Source: CAYNVS01 sp964400725
GTDB taxonomy: Bacteria > Myxococcota_A > SURF-8 > CAYNVS01
Assembly (NCBI GenBank): GCA_964400725.1
Contig: CAYNVS010000020.1
Location: 1 to 56,702 of the forward strand
DNA: 56,702 bases
Reading direction: 5' to 3'
This document shows positions 24,138 through 33,322 of the stretch, piece after piece; the first letter of the stretch is position 1, and each line of letters opens with the position of its first letter. The notes beneath the pieces are model-generated. The model was not told the origin of the DNA and did not search any database. It saw only the letters and a program-made list of their open reading frames with translations. The position numbers were made by a program, and so were the translations under genes.

Positions 24138-24815
24138 ATGGAAACGATTTCTTCAAAGCCGATAAAGGTTGCGGTCGTTGAGGACGAGGAGTTGATTCGG
24201 GCCGCGGTGGTGTATTTTCTTTCGTCGTTTGAAGGAATCGAAGTGGCGGCAGAAGCGTCCAACGGAGCGGAGGCGGTCGATTTAGCGGGCCGCGCGGCTG
24301 TTGACGTCATTCTAATGGACTTGATAATGCCGGTGATGGGAGGAATAGAGGCCGCTAAGCTGATAAAGGCCAAACGCCCCGAAATAAAAATTATAGCTCT
24401 CACAACATCGTCCGACCCGATAGAAATATCCGAGGGCATGGCCGCGGGGCTGGACGGTTACACTTTAAAAAAGTCCTCTCCCGCCGAACTTAAAACGGCG
24501 ATTCATGAAGCGCTTCAAGGGCGGCGTTATATTTCGCCTCGTATTGTTGAATCGTTGGTCTCGTTTAACGAAAAGTCCGATTCGGACAAAGACCATGAAG
24601 AGTTGTCGGACAGAGAGCGCGAAGTGCTCCATCTTATTGGCGAGGGATTGCGCAATAAGGAAATGGCCTACAGACTGGGTATAAGCGTTCGCACCGTAGA
24701 AAAGCACAGAGAAAGCCTTCGTAAAAAATTGAAAGTAGATACAGTGGCGGAACTTGTTTCTTTAAAATATAAATATAAGGATAACAAGGTTTTTTCTCGC
24801 AAATCAGGCGTTTAG
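24138..24815 (+). CDS. NarL/FixJ-type response regulator
   Basis: A 225-residue regulator. Residues 8-125 are a receiver domain with acidic pocket near Glu15-Asp16 and phosphorylation site Asp61 (ILMDLIMP), Thr/Ser switch (LTTSS) and Lys near residue 113. Residues 155-215 are a LuxR-type helix-turn-helix (LSDREREVLHLIGEGLRNKEMAYRLGISVRTVEKHRESL). It should bind DNA after phosphorylation. Its 3' end overlaps by four bases the 3' end of a hybrid histidine kinase on the other strand, the obvious candidate partner. Confidence 0.95.
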   Translation: METISSKPIKVAVVEDEELIRAAVVYFLSSFEGIEVAAEASNGAEAVDLAGRAAVDVILMDLIMPVMGGIEAAKLIKAKRPEIKIIALTTSSDPIEISEGMAAGLDGYTLKKSSPAELKTAIHEALQGRRYISPRIVESLVSFNEKSDSDKDHEELSDREREVLHLIGEGLRNKEMAYRLGISVRTVEKHRESLRKKLKVDTVAELVSLKYKYKDNKVFSRKSGV

Positions 24816-27268
24816 TCCGAAGACTTCGGACGATTCAGTAATAATTCGGCGAGCCTTCCCGCTTCAATTAAATCGCCTTTCTTGGCCGACGATTCTATTT
24901 TTGCTCCAATCTCCTCAACTTCCGTCAATTGAAACGTCATTCCAATACCTTTTAAAGAATGTCCGGCCGTTGCGGTTTTTTGCCCCTCTCTCGCTTTCGA
25001 TGAATAAAAGGCCTCCCAAGCCAAGACGGCGACTCTTTCCTTCGCTTTTTTCGTTAAATCGACCATAGTTGCGTTTGTTTTATTTTCATTCTTCGGTAGT
25101 TGCGAAAGCGTTCTGAGCAAATCTTCCCGAGAAAGCGGGCGCGTCAAGTACAAATCGCATCCAGATTCCACGGCCGTTTTGGCGGCTTTTTCGTATGCGT
25201 CCGCCGAAACCGCTATTATATGGGTTTTCTGTAATCCGCGCTCTTTCTCGATTTGTCTCATTTTGGCCGCGACTTCCGTTCCGAGCATGTCGGGAAGCTG
25301 AATATCCAGGAGAACTATGTCGTATCTTTCTTCCGAAAAAAGTTTAATCGCTTCGCGTCCATTTTCCGCTTCGCTTATCAAAACATTAACATCGTTCATG
25401 TAAAATTTTAAAATCATAAGATTTTCGGGAACGTCGTCAACCGCCAGAATTCGAAGGTTGGAAAAGGTTTTTTGCCGCCGTCTTGCATCTACTTCCGGAG
25501 CGAGACAATCCGGTCTTTCGGCAAGAATCAATGGAAGGCGGATTTCAAAAACGGTTCCTCCGGCTTTGCCGGCAACGGCTCGAATCTCTCCGTTCATAGC
25601 GCAAACAAGGTTCTTCGTAATCCACAAACCTAGCCCCGCGCTTTTGCCGGTTTTATTTTCTTTGTCGGACAAACGTATAAAAGGCTCGAAAATAACCGTT
25701 AATTTGTCGGAGGGAATTCCTACGCCCGTGTCGCCGACGTCTATCCTGAAAGTCATCTCTTCTCGCTTTAAAACGACTTCGACGCCTCCGGATTCCGTGT
25801 ATTTAAGAGCGTTGCCCACAAGGTTTGTAAGTATTTGAATTATTCTTCTCTTATCGCCCCGCAGCGCCGAAGGCAGGTCGTCGGATTTTACAATCTTTAA
25901 GTAAAGTCCTTTTTTTTCAAATTGAGAAGAAAACAGAGATTTCAATTCGTCCATAATTTCTTCCGCCGCGTAATCGACGTCCGAAAGACGCAGACGTCCC
26001 TCTTCAATCAACGACAAATCGAGCGCGTCGTCGAGAAGAACGCGAAGCGCGGCTCCCGATCTTATGAACAAATTAAGGTAGGCGCGCTGATTTTCGTCTA
26101 GCTTTGTGTCGCTTAGCAGTTCCGCCGATCCGAGCATCGAGTGCAGCGGCGTCCGCATTTCATGGCTTATCATGCTTAAAAAGCGCGTCTTCTGAGCGCT
26201 TGCCTTCTCGGCCTCTATCTGAGCCAATCGGGCGGTTTCCTCGGCTTTTGCCAGTTCGCTTATATCGCGCATCGTTATTAGCGAACCTTTTTTATTCCTT
26301 CCCTTGGCGATTACAGGCGCTATTACGATATGCCAGCTTATCCCGCTCGATTTTTCTTTTATCGCTTTATCTACTAAATAGTCTGGGAGTTCGGCGATAG
26401 CCGACAAAATTTCGGGTCTGTCGGCGAAAATATCGGCGATTTTTAAAGGGTTGACGGGGCTTAATGCGAAGTTAAACATTTTGCCCGCGGATTTGTTTGC
26501 CTGCGCAATGTTTCCTTCGTTATTAACAACCAACACGGGGTCGGGAAGAATTTCAAACAGTTTGTCGCGCGCAATGGGCAGCAAATCCAGCATTTTATAT
26601 TTAAAAATAGCAAGAGCATAGCATGCGCCTACAAACCAAAATACGGATGTAACCGGCAAAAATCCTTTTACCGGCGTTAGAGGCAGAAAGTTGAAGGCGA
26701 TCGAAATAAGCGTGGCTAAATAAATCAATCCAATAGCCTTCCTCTCCATTTCGTCCGACCTGGGGAAGGAAATTGCAAGGAATAATAATCCCGCCAAGAT
26801 AATAAGCGTTGGATAAAATACCTGCGCGCTGTAAAGCGGAGCGGTTTTAAAAGTTAATAATAACAACGAGTTTTGCTCTCGGATGCCGAAATCGTAGCGC
26901 AGCAATTGATGGAAAGGCGTGGTAATTATGAGAATCGCGATTGCGGTCGGAATAATGGAAATTCCGACGACGAATTTTTTGGTTAATATTGAAGAATATC
27001 CGGCTACTATAACGCACATGATAAAAGCGGCCACTCCGAGCGTCTGAGCTCCCAGAGAGGAAATAATAGTTCCTAAAACTTTCAAATCCACCGCGGTCGC
27101 GGAAAGATTGAACGCATAGCCGAAAGACCACGCCGCAAGTCCTACCATCATCCAGAAAACGGGGGGCGCTGCTGGAAATTTAATTTTTTTGTACGCGTAA
27201 ACGGCGAGAGCGGCGGTTACCAAACCAGAAAAAACTGGAAGAACGACGTATCCGGTAAAATAAAACAT
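24812..27268 (-). CDS. Hybrid sensor histidine kinase (7TM-PAS-HisKA-HATPase-REC-Hpt)
   Basis: An 818-residue multi-step phosphorelay sensor. Residues 1-225 hold about seven membrane helices (7TM sensor type). A PAS domain follows (about 230-345, VLVVNNEGNIAQANKSAG). The HisKA phosphoacceptor is His369 (SHEMRTPLHSML), followed by the ATPase domain with LVGNALKYTESGG, DTGVGIP and GLGLWITKNLV. A receiver domain has Asp655 (VLLDIQLPD), and a C-terminal Hpt domain has His770 (AGHSLKGIG). Phosphate would flow His369, Asp655, His770, then Asp61 of the neighbouring regulator. It is a tail-to-tail neighbour of that regulator, not in an operon with it. Confidence 0.95.
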   Translation of the reverse strand: MFYFTGYVVLPVFSGLVTAALAVYAYKKIKFPAAPPVFWMMVGLAAWSFGYAFNLSATAVDLKVLGTIISSLGAQTLGVAAFIMCVIVAGYSSILTKKFVVGISIIPTAIAILIITTPFHQLLRYDFGIREQNSLLLLTFKTAPLYSAQVFYPTLIILAGLLFLAISFPRSDEMERKAIGLIYLATLISIAFNFLPLTPVKGFLPVTSVFWFVGACYALAIFKYKMLDLLPIARDKLFEILPDPVLVVNNEGNIAQANKSAGKMFNFALSPVNPLKIADIFADRPEILSAIAELPDYLVDKAIKEKSSGISWHIVIAPVIAKGRNKKGSLITMRDISELAKAEETARLAQIEAEKASAQKTRFLSMISHEMRTPLHSMLGSAELLSDTKLDENQRAYLNLFIRSGAALRVLLDDALDLSLIEEGRLRLSDVDYAAEEIMDELKSLFSSQFEKKGLYLKIVKSDDLPSALRGDKRRIIQILTNLVGNALKYTESGGVEVVLKREEMTFRIDVGDTGVGIPSDKLTVIFEPFIRLSDKENKTGKSAGLGLWITKNLVCAMNGEIRAVAGKAGGTVFEIRLPLILAERPDCLAPEVDARRRQKTFSNLRILAVDDVPENLMILKFYMNDVNVLISEAENGREAIKLFSEERYDIVLLDIQLPDMLGTEVAAKMRQIEKERGLQKTHIIAVSADAYEKAAKTAVESGCDLYLTRPLSREDLLRTLSQLPKNENKTNATMVDLTKKAKERVAVLAWEAFYSSKAREGQKTATAGHSLKGIGMTFQLTEVEEIGAKIESSAKKGDLIEAGRLAELLLNRPKSSD

Positions 27269-27387
27269 TTAAAGCCGCCTCGTTTCGACAGTAAAAAAGA
27301 ACTAATCAATGAAACGATGTTCATTGAAGTTGATAATTAAGTCAATTAATTAAACTACAAAACGGCTTTAATGCGAATGGGTAATTA

Positions 27388-27420
27388 TACGTATTGGAGC
27401 CGTGGTAATTTTGCTAATTG
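27388..27420 (+). promoter_or_regulatory. Shared bipartite motif, site C
   Basis: Plus strand reads TACGTATT, 9 bases, GTAATTTTGCT, then AATTG: nine of eleven bases match the second half of sites A and B. It lies about 70-100 bases before the matrixin-type protease gene. Confidence 0.45.
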
Positions 27421-27484
27421 ATATACCCCCCATAATAAGATTAAATAGTCTAGGAGTCGTTTGATATTTTCAAAGAGATTAAAA

Positions 27485-29041
27485 ATGAATTTTCTTCGTT
27501 TGGAAAAAATTTTTCATATGAAAGCCCGCCGTCTTAAGAAAACGCCGCGCAGCATAACGCTTCTTTTGCCGATTGCATTGCTTTTTATTTTTTTATGCGG
27601 GTTTACAAGGGTTGAATCGACTTACCCCACCCATTCTCCATTGTATTGGCCGGCTGAAAACTTTTCTCCGGTTTGGTATTACGGAATTAATTATAAAAGC
27701 GACGTCGATACGATTTTGGCCGCGGAAGCTATTAAAGGAGCTTTTGCCGCTTGGGAGGAAGTCGAATGCTCGTATTTTAAAGCTCAATTCGGCGGATTCG
27801 TCGAAATGGGATCGGAGGATTTCAACGGCTTTTCCGGCAAATACGATTCAGTAAATCTTTTTACAGTCGCGGATAAAAACTGGCCGGCGGAATGGAACAA
27901 AGGCATATCGCTGACAATGCCCATATACGACGGCGCAAGCGGATCGATTTTCGAGGCCGACGTGATAATGAACGCCGACCCTGAAAGAGGTTACAAATGG
28001 AGCGCATTAGCGGAGTGCGCCGATGATTATATGGATATTCAAAACGTTGCGACTCACGAAATAGGACACTTTTTAGGGTTGAACCACTCCTTGTCAAACA
28101 TGAGTACGATGTATTACAAAATCAATCTGGGGGAAACCTCCAAGCGATCGCTCTCGGCGGACGAAATAGCGGGAGTTTGTTCCATTTATCCAGTCAGGAA
28201 GGCCAACGGTTCCAAATGCGAAACCTCGGCGGATTGCGCGAAAGGGGAGTGTCTCTTTCACAGGGATTCGGGCGGTAAAATTTGCGCATCCGACTGTAAA
28301 TGCGACGGCGACTGCCCTTGGTATCTGACGTGCAGCGAGGGATTTTGCCTCCCCGAAGAGAAAGGCTTCGGGCAAATGGGCGAAGATTGCGATTCCGAAC
28401 GTCTTTGCGACGCCCGGCTTTATTGCCTTAAAGCCGACGGCGAATCCGTCGGTTACTGCACCAAATCATGCGGACAACAAGTTTCATGTCCCAACAAATG
28501 GAATTGCGTTTCGACGGGCGCCGGCGGCGAATTTTGCGTAGCTCCGGCTGACGGTTCCGGAAAAATAATTAGCGATATGGCGATAAAAAAAATTAAAATT
28601 GCGCCCGACCCGCCGAAGCAGGGAGTTAAGGCCAATATTTCTGTTGAAATCGGAAACCATTCGGGAGAGGAACTTGAAATAAAAGCGTCCGTACGACATA
28701 TAAGGGAATGGAAAGTTATTTCGGAATATTCGTCGTCGTCGGAATTTTCTTTTGTTCCCGACTTTCCGGGCGCGTGGACTCTTAGAATAGAAACGCGCAA
28801 AAAAAGCTCCGACGCATGTTATCAAGCCGCGAAAGATTACGTCTTTGACGTAATGCCCGACGGAAAGCCTATTTCAATAGTCAAGCCGCCCATAAAAGAC
28901 TTTCCTCAAGGCGATTATGATTTTTCCTCTTTCGAGGACCAAGCGAAGACCGCCAATGCCTGCGGCGCGGGGAGCCTAGACGGATTTGCCGCCGCCGCCG
29001 CAATAGGACTATCGGCGCTGTTAAGGCGCAGAAAGGCCTAA
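27485..29041 (+). CDS. Matrixin-type zinc metalloprotease with MYXO-CTERM-like tail
   Basis: A secreted peptidase of 518 residues. The N-terminus has a basic segment and a hydrophobic stretch (ITLLLPIALLFIFLCGF), a signal peptide. The zinc site HEIGHFLGLNH (His191, His195, His201, catalytic Glu192) with a downstream Met-turn (MSTMYY) is the M10/M12 metzincin type. Two disulfide-rich blocks follow (about 245-355), then a beta-sandwich-like region. The C-terminus has a Cys-Gly, a short hydrophobic helix and Arg-Arg-Arg-Lys (CGAGSLDGF...ALLRRRK), like MYXO-CTERM/GlyGly-CTERM sorting signals. The start is uncertain: TTG 27461 (GGAG close by), ATG 27485 or ATG 27518 are all possible. It is followed after three bases by a SUMF1 lipoprotein gene. 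Confidence 0.87.
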   Translation: MNFLRLEKIFHMKARRLKKTPRSITLLLPIALLFIFLCGFTRVESTYPTHSPLYWPAENFSPVWYYGINYKSDVDTILAAEAIKGAFAAWEEVECSYFKAQFGGFVEMGSEDFNGFSGKYDSVNLFTVADKNWPAEWNKGISLTMPIYDGASGSIFEADVIMNADPERGYKWSALAECADDYMDIQNVATHEIGHFLGLNHSLSNMSTMYYKINLGETSKRSLSADEIAGVCSIYPVRKANGSKCETSADCAKGECLFHRDSGGKICASDCKCDGDCPWYLTCSEGFCLPEEKGFGQMGEDCDSERLCDARLYCLKADGESVGYCTKSCGQQVSCPNKWNCVSTGAGGEFCVAPADGSGKIISDMAIKKIKIAPDPPKQGVKANISVEIGNHSGEELEIKASVRHIREWKVISEYSSSSEFSFVPDFPGAWTLRIETRKKSSDACYQAAKDYVFDVMPDGKPISIVKPPIKDFPQGDYDFSSFEDQAKTANACGAGSLDGFAAAAAIGLSALLRRRKA

Positions 29042-29044
29042 GGA

Positions 29045-30214
29045 ATGAGACGCAGCAATTATTTCTATATAATCTTATTGTTTGTATTTGCCGCCGCATT
29101 GTCCGGCTGCGGAGATTCGGGTTTGTATCCGGCTAAGCAGGGAGCTCTCGGCCAACCGTGCTATCCCAACGCCACCTGCAATTTTGGACTGTGCTGCGTT
29201 GAGGAGAAATGCGTCGAATACAATCCGGCGACCTGCTCCACTGCGCCTAATCCATGCGACCCCGACCCATGCAAGCGCGAGCATGAAATTGGCTGTATCG
29301 TTAATTCTGCCTCCGGTTACGCGTGCGAATGTTCCCCCGGATACGTTTGGGACTTAAACGATATGTCGTGCGTTCCCGCGCCGGACGATCCATGCTACCC
29401 CGACCCTTGCGGAGCGCGCGGTCGGTGCGACGTTGAGACCGGTCTTTGCGTATGCGACCCATTTTATACCGGCAAACGATGCGAGGAGTGCGAAGCGGGA
29501 AGAATAGGTTATCCTTACTGCATTCCTTACTCGGCGGACGAATTCGGACTTTTTTGGGTTGACGTTAAAAGCGGAACTTTTTTAATGGGCTGTTCCGAAG
29601 GCGACGACGACTGCGAAGACTTTGAATATCCTAATCGAGAAGTAAACGTTTCATCCTTTCAAATAAATCCTTACGAGGTAACTCAATCCATTTACGAGAA
29701 GGTCGTCGGTTCAAATCCCAGTTCGTTGGGCAAATGCGCCGATTGTCCGGTGGACAGCGTAAGTTTCACCGAGGCCGAGGCGTTCTGCGCGCTTGTCGGC
29801 GGCCGATTGCCTTCGGAGGCCGAATGGGAGTACGCGGCCAGAGGCGGCACGACGGCAAGATACTATTGTTGGGAGAAAGACTCGGATTGTCCCGGTTCAA
29901 TTGCTTGGTATTCTGCTAATTCAGCTCAGACTTCGCATCCCGTAGGATTAAAAAAGCCTAATCCTTTCGGACTGTACGATATGTCCGGCAACGTCTGGGA
30001 ATGGACGGCGGATAATTTTCACGACAATTACGAAGGCGCGCCCATTGACGGCCGAGCCTGGATTGACGAAAAGTCTTCAATATACAGAGTCGCTCGCGGC
30101 GGCGGTTGGGGATACAACAAAATCAGCCTTAGAATATCCACTCGTTATAAAAACGCCGAAACGGTTAAATACAACCGAAACGGATTTCGGTGCGTTAAAA
30201 AAACTAGTAGATAA
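29045..30214 (+). CDS. SUMF1-domain lipoprotein with EGF-like modules
   Basis: A 389-residue lipoprotein (lipobox LSGC, Cys22). Residues 40-160 contain disulfide-rich and EGF-like modules (CDPDPC, CECSPGY, CYPDPCGARGRCDVETGLCV, CDPFYTGKRC). Residues about 170-389 are a sulfatase-modifying factor/FGE-sulfatase domain: VKSGTFLMGC, FQINPYEVTQSIYEKVVG, GGRLPSEAEWEYAARGG, PFGLYDMSGNVWEWTAD and NGFRCVK. True formylglycine-generating enzymes need a pair of active-site cysteines in the GFRC region; only one is clear here. Most bacterial relatives are not sulfatase activators, so a binding or structural role is as likely. It sits in an operon with the metalloprotease. Confidence 0.88.
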   Translation: MRRSNYFYIILLFVFAAALSGCGDSGLYPAKQGALGQPCYPNATCNFGLCCVEEKCVEYNPATCSTAPNPCDPDPCKREHEIGCIVNSASGYACECSPGYVWDLNDMSCVPAPDDPCYPDPCGARGRCDVETGLCVCDPFYTGKRCEECEAGRIGYPYCIPYSADEFGLFWVDVKSGTFLMGCSEGDDDCEDFEYPNREVNVSSFQINPYEVTQSIYEKVVGSNPSSLGKCADCPVDSVSFTEAEAFCALVGGRLPSEAEWEYAARGGTTARYYCWEKDSDCPGSIAWYSANSAQTSHPVGLKKPNPFGLYDMSGNVWEWTADNFHDNYEGAPIDGRAWIDEKSSIYRVARGGGWGYNKISLRISTRYKNAETVKYNRNGFRCVKKTSR

Positions 30215-30295
30215 AAGAATCGTTATTACCCTTGTGGCTCCGCTTGCGCCCTTGCCTTTTCGTAAAAATTTCAGGCGATTAACTGATCGCGGCAT

Positions 30296-30323
30296 TTATT
30301 ATAGCGTTTCTCATAATTTTTTT
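30296..30323 (+). repeat. Intergenic repeat, copy 3 (TTATAGCGTTTCTC family)
   Basis: Reads TTATTATAGCGTTTCTCATA and continues ATTTTTTT. Nearly identical to copy 2 at 6183-6206 but on the other strand and 24 kb away. Confidence 0.65.
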
Positions 30324-30329
30324 GGAAAT

Positions 30330-30472
30330 AAACCGACCCCTCGATACAAACGCTTACGCGTTCGCTCGGGGCAAACGGTTTATTTAATTATTTTAACGAT
30401 TGAAAATCTTTCCTATTTTCCGTTCGTCTCAAGCGTTTTGCTTCTAGCAAAATGTATCGAGGGATGAATGGA
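30330..30472. repeat. Inverted pair of REP-like palindromes
   Basis: CCCTCGATACA (30338-30348) and TGTATCGAGGG (30453-30463) are perfect inverted repeats. Each belongs to a longer unit that reads CCGTT(T/C)G..C..(G/A)AGCG, a hairpin, then TGTATCGAGGG, once on each strand. The units resemble the CCGTTCG...CGA...GGG REP family of many Proteobacteria, arranged as a BIME-like pair. Confidence 0.6.
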
Positions 30473-30531
30473 AAGGGTATTTCAGTCGGACAATATTTTC
30501 GGAAACGTTATAATAATATCCCTTCTTGAGC

Positions 30532-33252
30532 TTAAGGGAGAGTTCTAACAAGCCTTATTCCATAGGCGTTAGATTTGAATTCAGGAATGGAGGACGCTCT
30601 GTTTGCAGAGCGCAAATTCTTCGCCACCGTGCCCCATCCTCCGCTTCTGGTTACGCGGCTGTTTCCGCCGCTTGCGCAGACAGGGTTTACAAGCGGTTTG
30701 GAGACGTCGCTTGATTCGTAAGCGGCATAGACGTCGAAAACCCATTCCCATGCGTTGCCGCACATATCGTAAAATCCCCAAGCGTTAGGATCTTTTAAAC
30801 CTATCGGCTGAGGCCCGCACATGCCTCCTCCTGGAAAGACGTTGCCGCAGTTAAAGGCTCCCTCGTAACTTGCCGAAGAATTGCCTCCAAACCATCCTAT
30901 CTGGTCGGCGTTGGGATCGACGGGAATATGTTCTGTGTAGGTTATGCCGCCGTCGTTGCCCTGACTTGGGTAAAAAGGCGTAGTCGAGCCCGCCCTGACC
31001 GCGTACTCCCATTCCGCCTCGGTAGGGATGCGAAATCCCGGGCAGTCGTACGGCGTCGAATATATCGGCTTTAACGAGCATCTTGTAGAAGCGCCGGTTC
31101 CGGAGCAGTCGAAACATTGAGGGAAGCCGCGCTTCGCAGAAAAGGCGTTAGCGTACGCCAAAGCCTCGTGCCATGTGCATGCGTCAGCCGGGCAATCGTC
31201 TCCGCAAGCTGGAAAGGCCGTAGAAGCGTATCCCATAACGTCGAAGAATTCTTTTTGCGTGGTTTTGTATTTAGCCATCTCAAACGAGCGGGACAATATT
31301 ACATAATGCAGTTTTTCATCCGCATCGCGTCCGAGCTCGCTTTGGCAACCGCCTAAATAACCGCCCGGTGCGGGACATCCTTCCGGGCTTCCCATCCAAA
31401 ACGATCCGGCTTGAACCTTTATGAATCCTTTTGTAAGTCCCGTTTCGCAGGACGACAAGTCGAAACCTTCGCAAGAATCAAGGCAGTTTGCCTCTCCGCC
31501 GACGTAATATGCCGAAATAAGCGAACACCGCTTCCTTTCGCCAATTTCGCAAAGTTCGCCGTCGTCAACCGAATTATTGCCGCAAAGAGATTTATCTCTG
31601 CATTTGCCGACGCTTTCGTTGCAGGCAAATCCTTCCTCGCAATTTCCGCATTCGCCGCCGCAGCCGTTGGAGCCGCAATTTTTACCGTCGCACGAAGGTT
31701 CGCAGACTTCTTCTTCGGCTTCAACGGAATCGGAGTCGCCGTCGGATGACGCAAGGCATTCGTACTTGCCCGAATCGCCGTTTTTTCCGCAGAGTTTGCC
31801 TTGCGCCGCGCAGTCCTCGGTTTTTCTGTACTGTCCGTCGCATCGTATTAATATGTACCCCGCGCACTCTGTTTCGCCCGTCTTTAGAGAGCCGCAATTG
31901 GAACAATTCGGATACCCGCTGTAAGTCGGAAAACAGGAGTCGCATTGACTTCCCGTATAACCTTCGTCGCATTTGCACTCGCCCTCAATTTCTTCTCCAT
32001 GACCAGCGCAAACTGGCGCGCACTTGTTTAGCTTGCACTTCTGCGGGCGGGGCGACTGGGGGCAATCGGCATTCGTCGAACAGACCAAATCGGCGATTGA
32101 AATTTCTTCCGCGCCTTCGGATAAATAAATTTTCAGCTTGGAGTGAATTGTTCCTCGCCATGACTTTAAGTTGGTATGACCAAAGCGGGAGTCTTCGGAT
32201 TGAAGCGCTTTAATTACCGCGCCGAATTTTCCTCCTAAAAGCGCTCTGTTGAAGAACGGCATTGCCGTAAACGATTCTTCCTCCTTGGCGTTCAATACAT
32301 CCGTCCATCCCATATAAATATTCAAGCCGTTTTTTATTAACGCCGACGAAAGGGAGTCGTTATAACTTCCGGAATTTGCGGAAAGATAAACTATGCTTCG
32401 TTCTCTGAACGGAACGGACTGAAAGAACGACGGATAAATTGTATAGCGGTTTTTATCGTCTCCCACGACCGCGCCGATTCCCATTTTTCCGCTTTGTAAA
32501 TACTCGACGTAGGCGTCGTCCGCCGGTTCTGTCGCGACCATAAAATTAAACAAGCCGTCGTCTATCGAAGAGTGAGAGCGAATGTATATCGCGTCGAACT
32601 CTCCCATTTGTTCAAGGCTTTTCGGAGTTGCGTCGTCGTCGGCATAAAGCGTCGCGTCAAATCCGGAGGACTCGAATTTCAAAGCTATGGCGCCGTTGAC
32701 CGAAGGCGCGTTATCGTCGCCTGCAAAGGGGGCGAATAGGGCAAATTTTCTCTTTTCTTCCAGATCGTTCGCATTCGCGGCGACTTTTGAAAGGGTTTTA
32801 AGAGTTTGCGCGGTCGAGCCCGAGTCCATGCGGTCTATGTAAATTCCAAGCCTGATTCCGCCGAAGGAGAAAAAAATCGCTCCGTTGTCTTCTTTGGGCG
32901 TAATTGAAGAAATCCCTTCGGTTTGTTCCAAAAGGTTAATTAACGAGGAAACTGCTGAAATGCGGTCTTCAGTCTGAAGTTTGCCCTCTAAAAATGATCT
33001 TGCATACGCAAGCAAACTTGATGCTTTTGTTACGTTTTGCTTAACGTCGTCCGAGGCGATTTCAAATTCGCCATCCGAAAACAAATTTTCTTCGTCGTCC
33101 CCTGAGATTTTATCTTTTTCGTTTTCTATATACGCTTCAGTATCGTCGTCGGAGTTCCACTCTCCGCCGGAATTCGAGCAGGAGAATGTCAGCGGCGCGC
33201 AAAGCGCGGAAAAAAGTAGGAGATACGCCTGCAAATTTCCAAGTTTTGTCAT
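30532..33252 (-). CDS. SUMF1-domain lipoprotein with degenerate caspase/CHAT-like domain
   Basis: A 906-residue lipoprotein (Cys25 in LTFSC) with a very acidic linker after the signal. Residues about 130-390 look like a caspase/CHAT/clostripain-type domain: IYIRSHSS holds a candidate catalytic His227, and the strand VYLSANSGS has Asn293 where the catalytic Cys of such peptidases is expected, followed by the typical ALIKNGLNIYMGWTD stretch. EGF-like (about 410-445) and Cys-rich modules (about 516-545, CEPSCDGKNCGSNGCGG) follow. Residues about 610-906 are a SUMF1/FGE-sulfatase domain (VQAGSFWMGSP, RIPTEAEWEYAVRAGS, GFYDMCGNAWEWVFD). It likely acts at the cell surface; a peptidase role is doubtful. 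It follows a Cys-rich lipoprotein gene after 70 bases in the same direction. Confidence 0.82.
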   Translation of the reverse strand: MTKLGNLQAYLLLFSALCAPLTFSCSNSGGEWNSDDDTEAYIENEKDKISGDDEENLFSDGEFEIASDDVKQNVTKASSLLAYARSFLEGKLQTEDRISAVSSLINLLEQTEGISSITPKEDNGAIFFSFGGIRLGIYIDRMDSGSTAQTLKTLSKVAANANDLEEKRKFALFAPFAGDDNAPSVNGAIALKFESSGFDATLYADDDATPKSLEQMGEFDAIYIRSHSSIDDGLFNFMVATEPADDAYVEYLQSGKMGIGAVVGDDKNRYTIYPSFFQSVPFRERSIVYLSANSGSYNDSLSSALIKNGLNIYMGWTDVLNAKEEESFTAMPFFNRALLGGKFGAVIKALQSEDSRFGHTNLKSWRGTIHSKLKIYLSEGAEEISIADLVCSTNADCPQSPRPQKCKLNKCAPVCAGHGEEIEGECKCDEGYTGSQCDSCFPTYSGYPNCSNCGSLKTGETECAGYILIRCDGQYRKTEDCAAQGKLCGKNGDSGKYECLASSDGDSDSVEAEEEVCEPSCDGKNCGSNGCGGECGNCEEGFACNESVGKCRDKSLCGNNSVDDGELCEIGERKRCSLISAYYVGGEANCLDSCEGFDLSSCETGLTKGFIKVQAGSFWMGSPEGCPAPGGYLGGCQSELGRDADEKLHYVILSRSFEMAKYKTTQKEFFDVMGYASTAFPACGDDCPADACTWHEALAYANAFSAKRGFPQCFDCSGTGASTRCSLKPIYSTPYDCPGFRIPTEAEWEYAVRAGSTTPFYPSQGNDGGITYTEHIPVDPNADQIGWFGGNSSASYEGAFNCGNVFPGGGMCGPQPIGLKDPNAWGFYDMCGNAWEWVFDVYAAYESSDVSKPLVNPVCASGGNSRVTRSGGWGTVAKNLRSANRASSIPEFKSNAYGIRLVRTLP

Positions 33253-33322
33253 ATAATTATTTCTCCTTGCCGCTCCCCGCGCGCTTAAGGTTTAATAAGG
33301 CTTCAAAGGTCGGCTTTCAAAC

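Larger units (their letters stand above)
30215..30531. other. Convergent intergenic region rich in repeats
   Basis: About 317 bases between two SUMF1 lipoprotein genes that point at each other. It holds a small stem GCGAT-N6-ATCGC (near 30275-30291), repeat copy 3 and an inverted pair of REP-like palindromes. No gene is seen. Confidence 0.6.
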
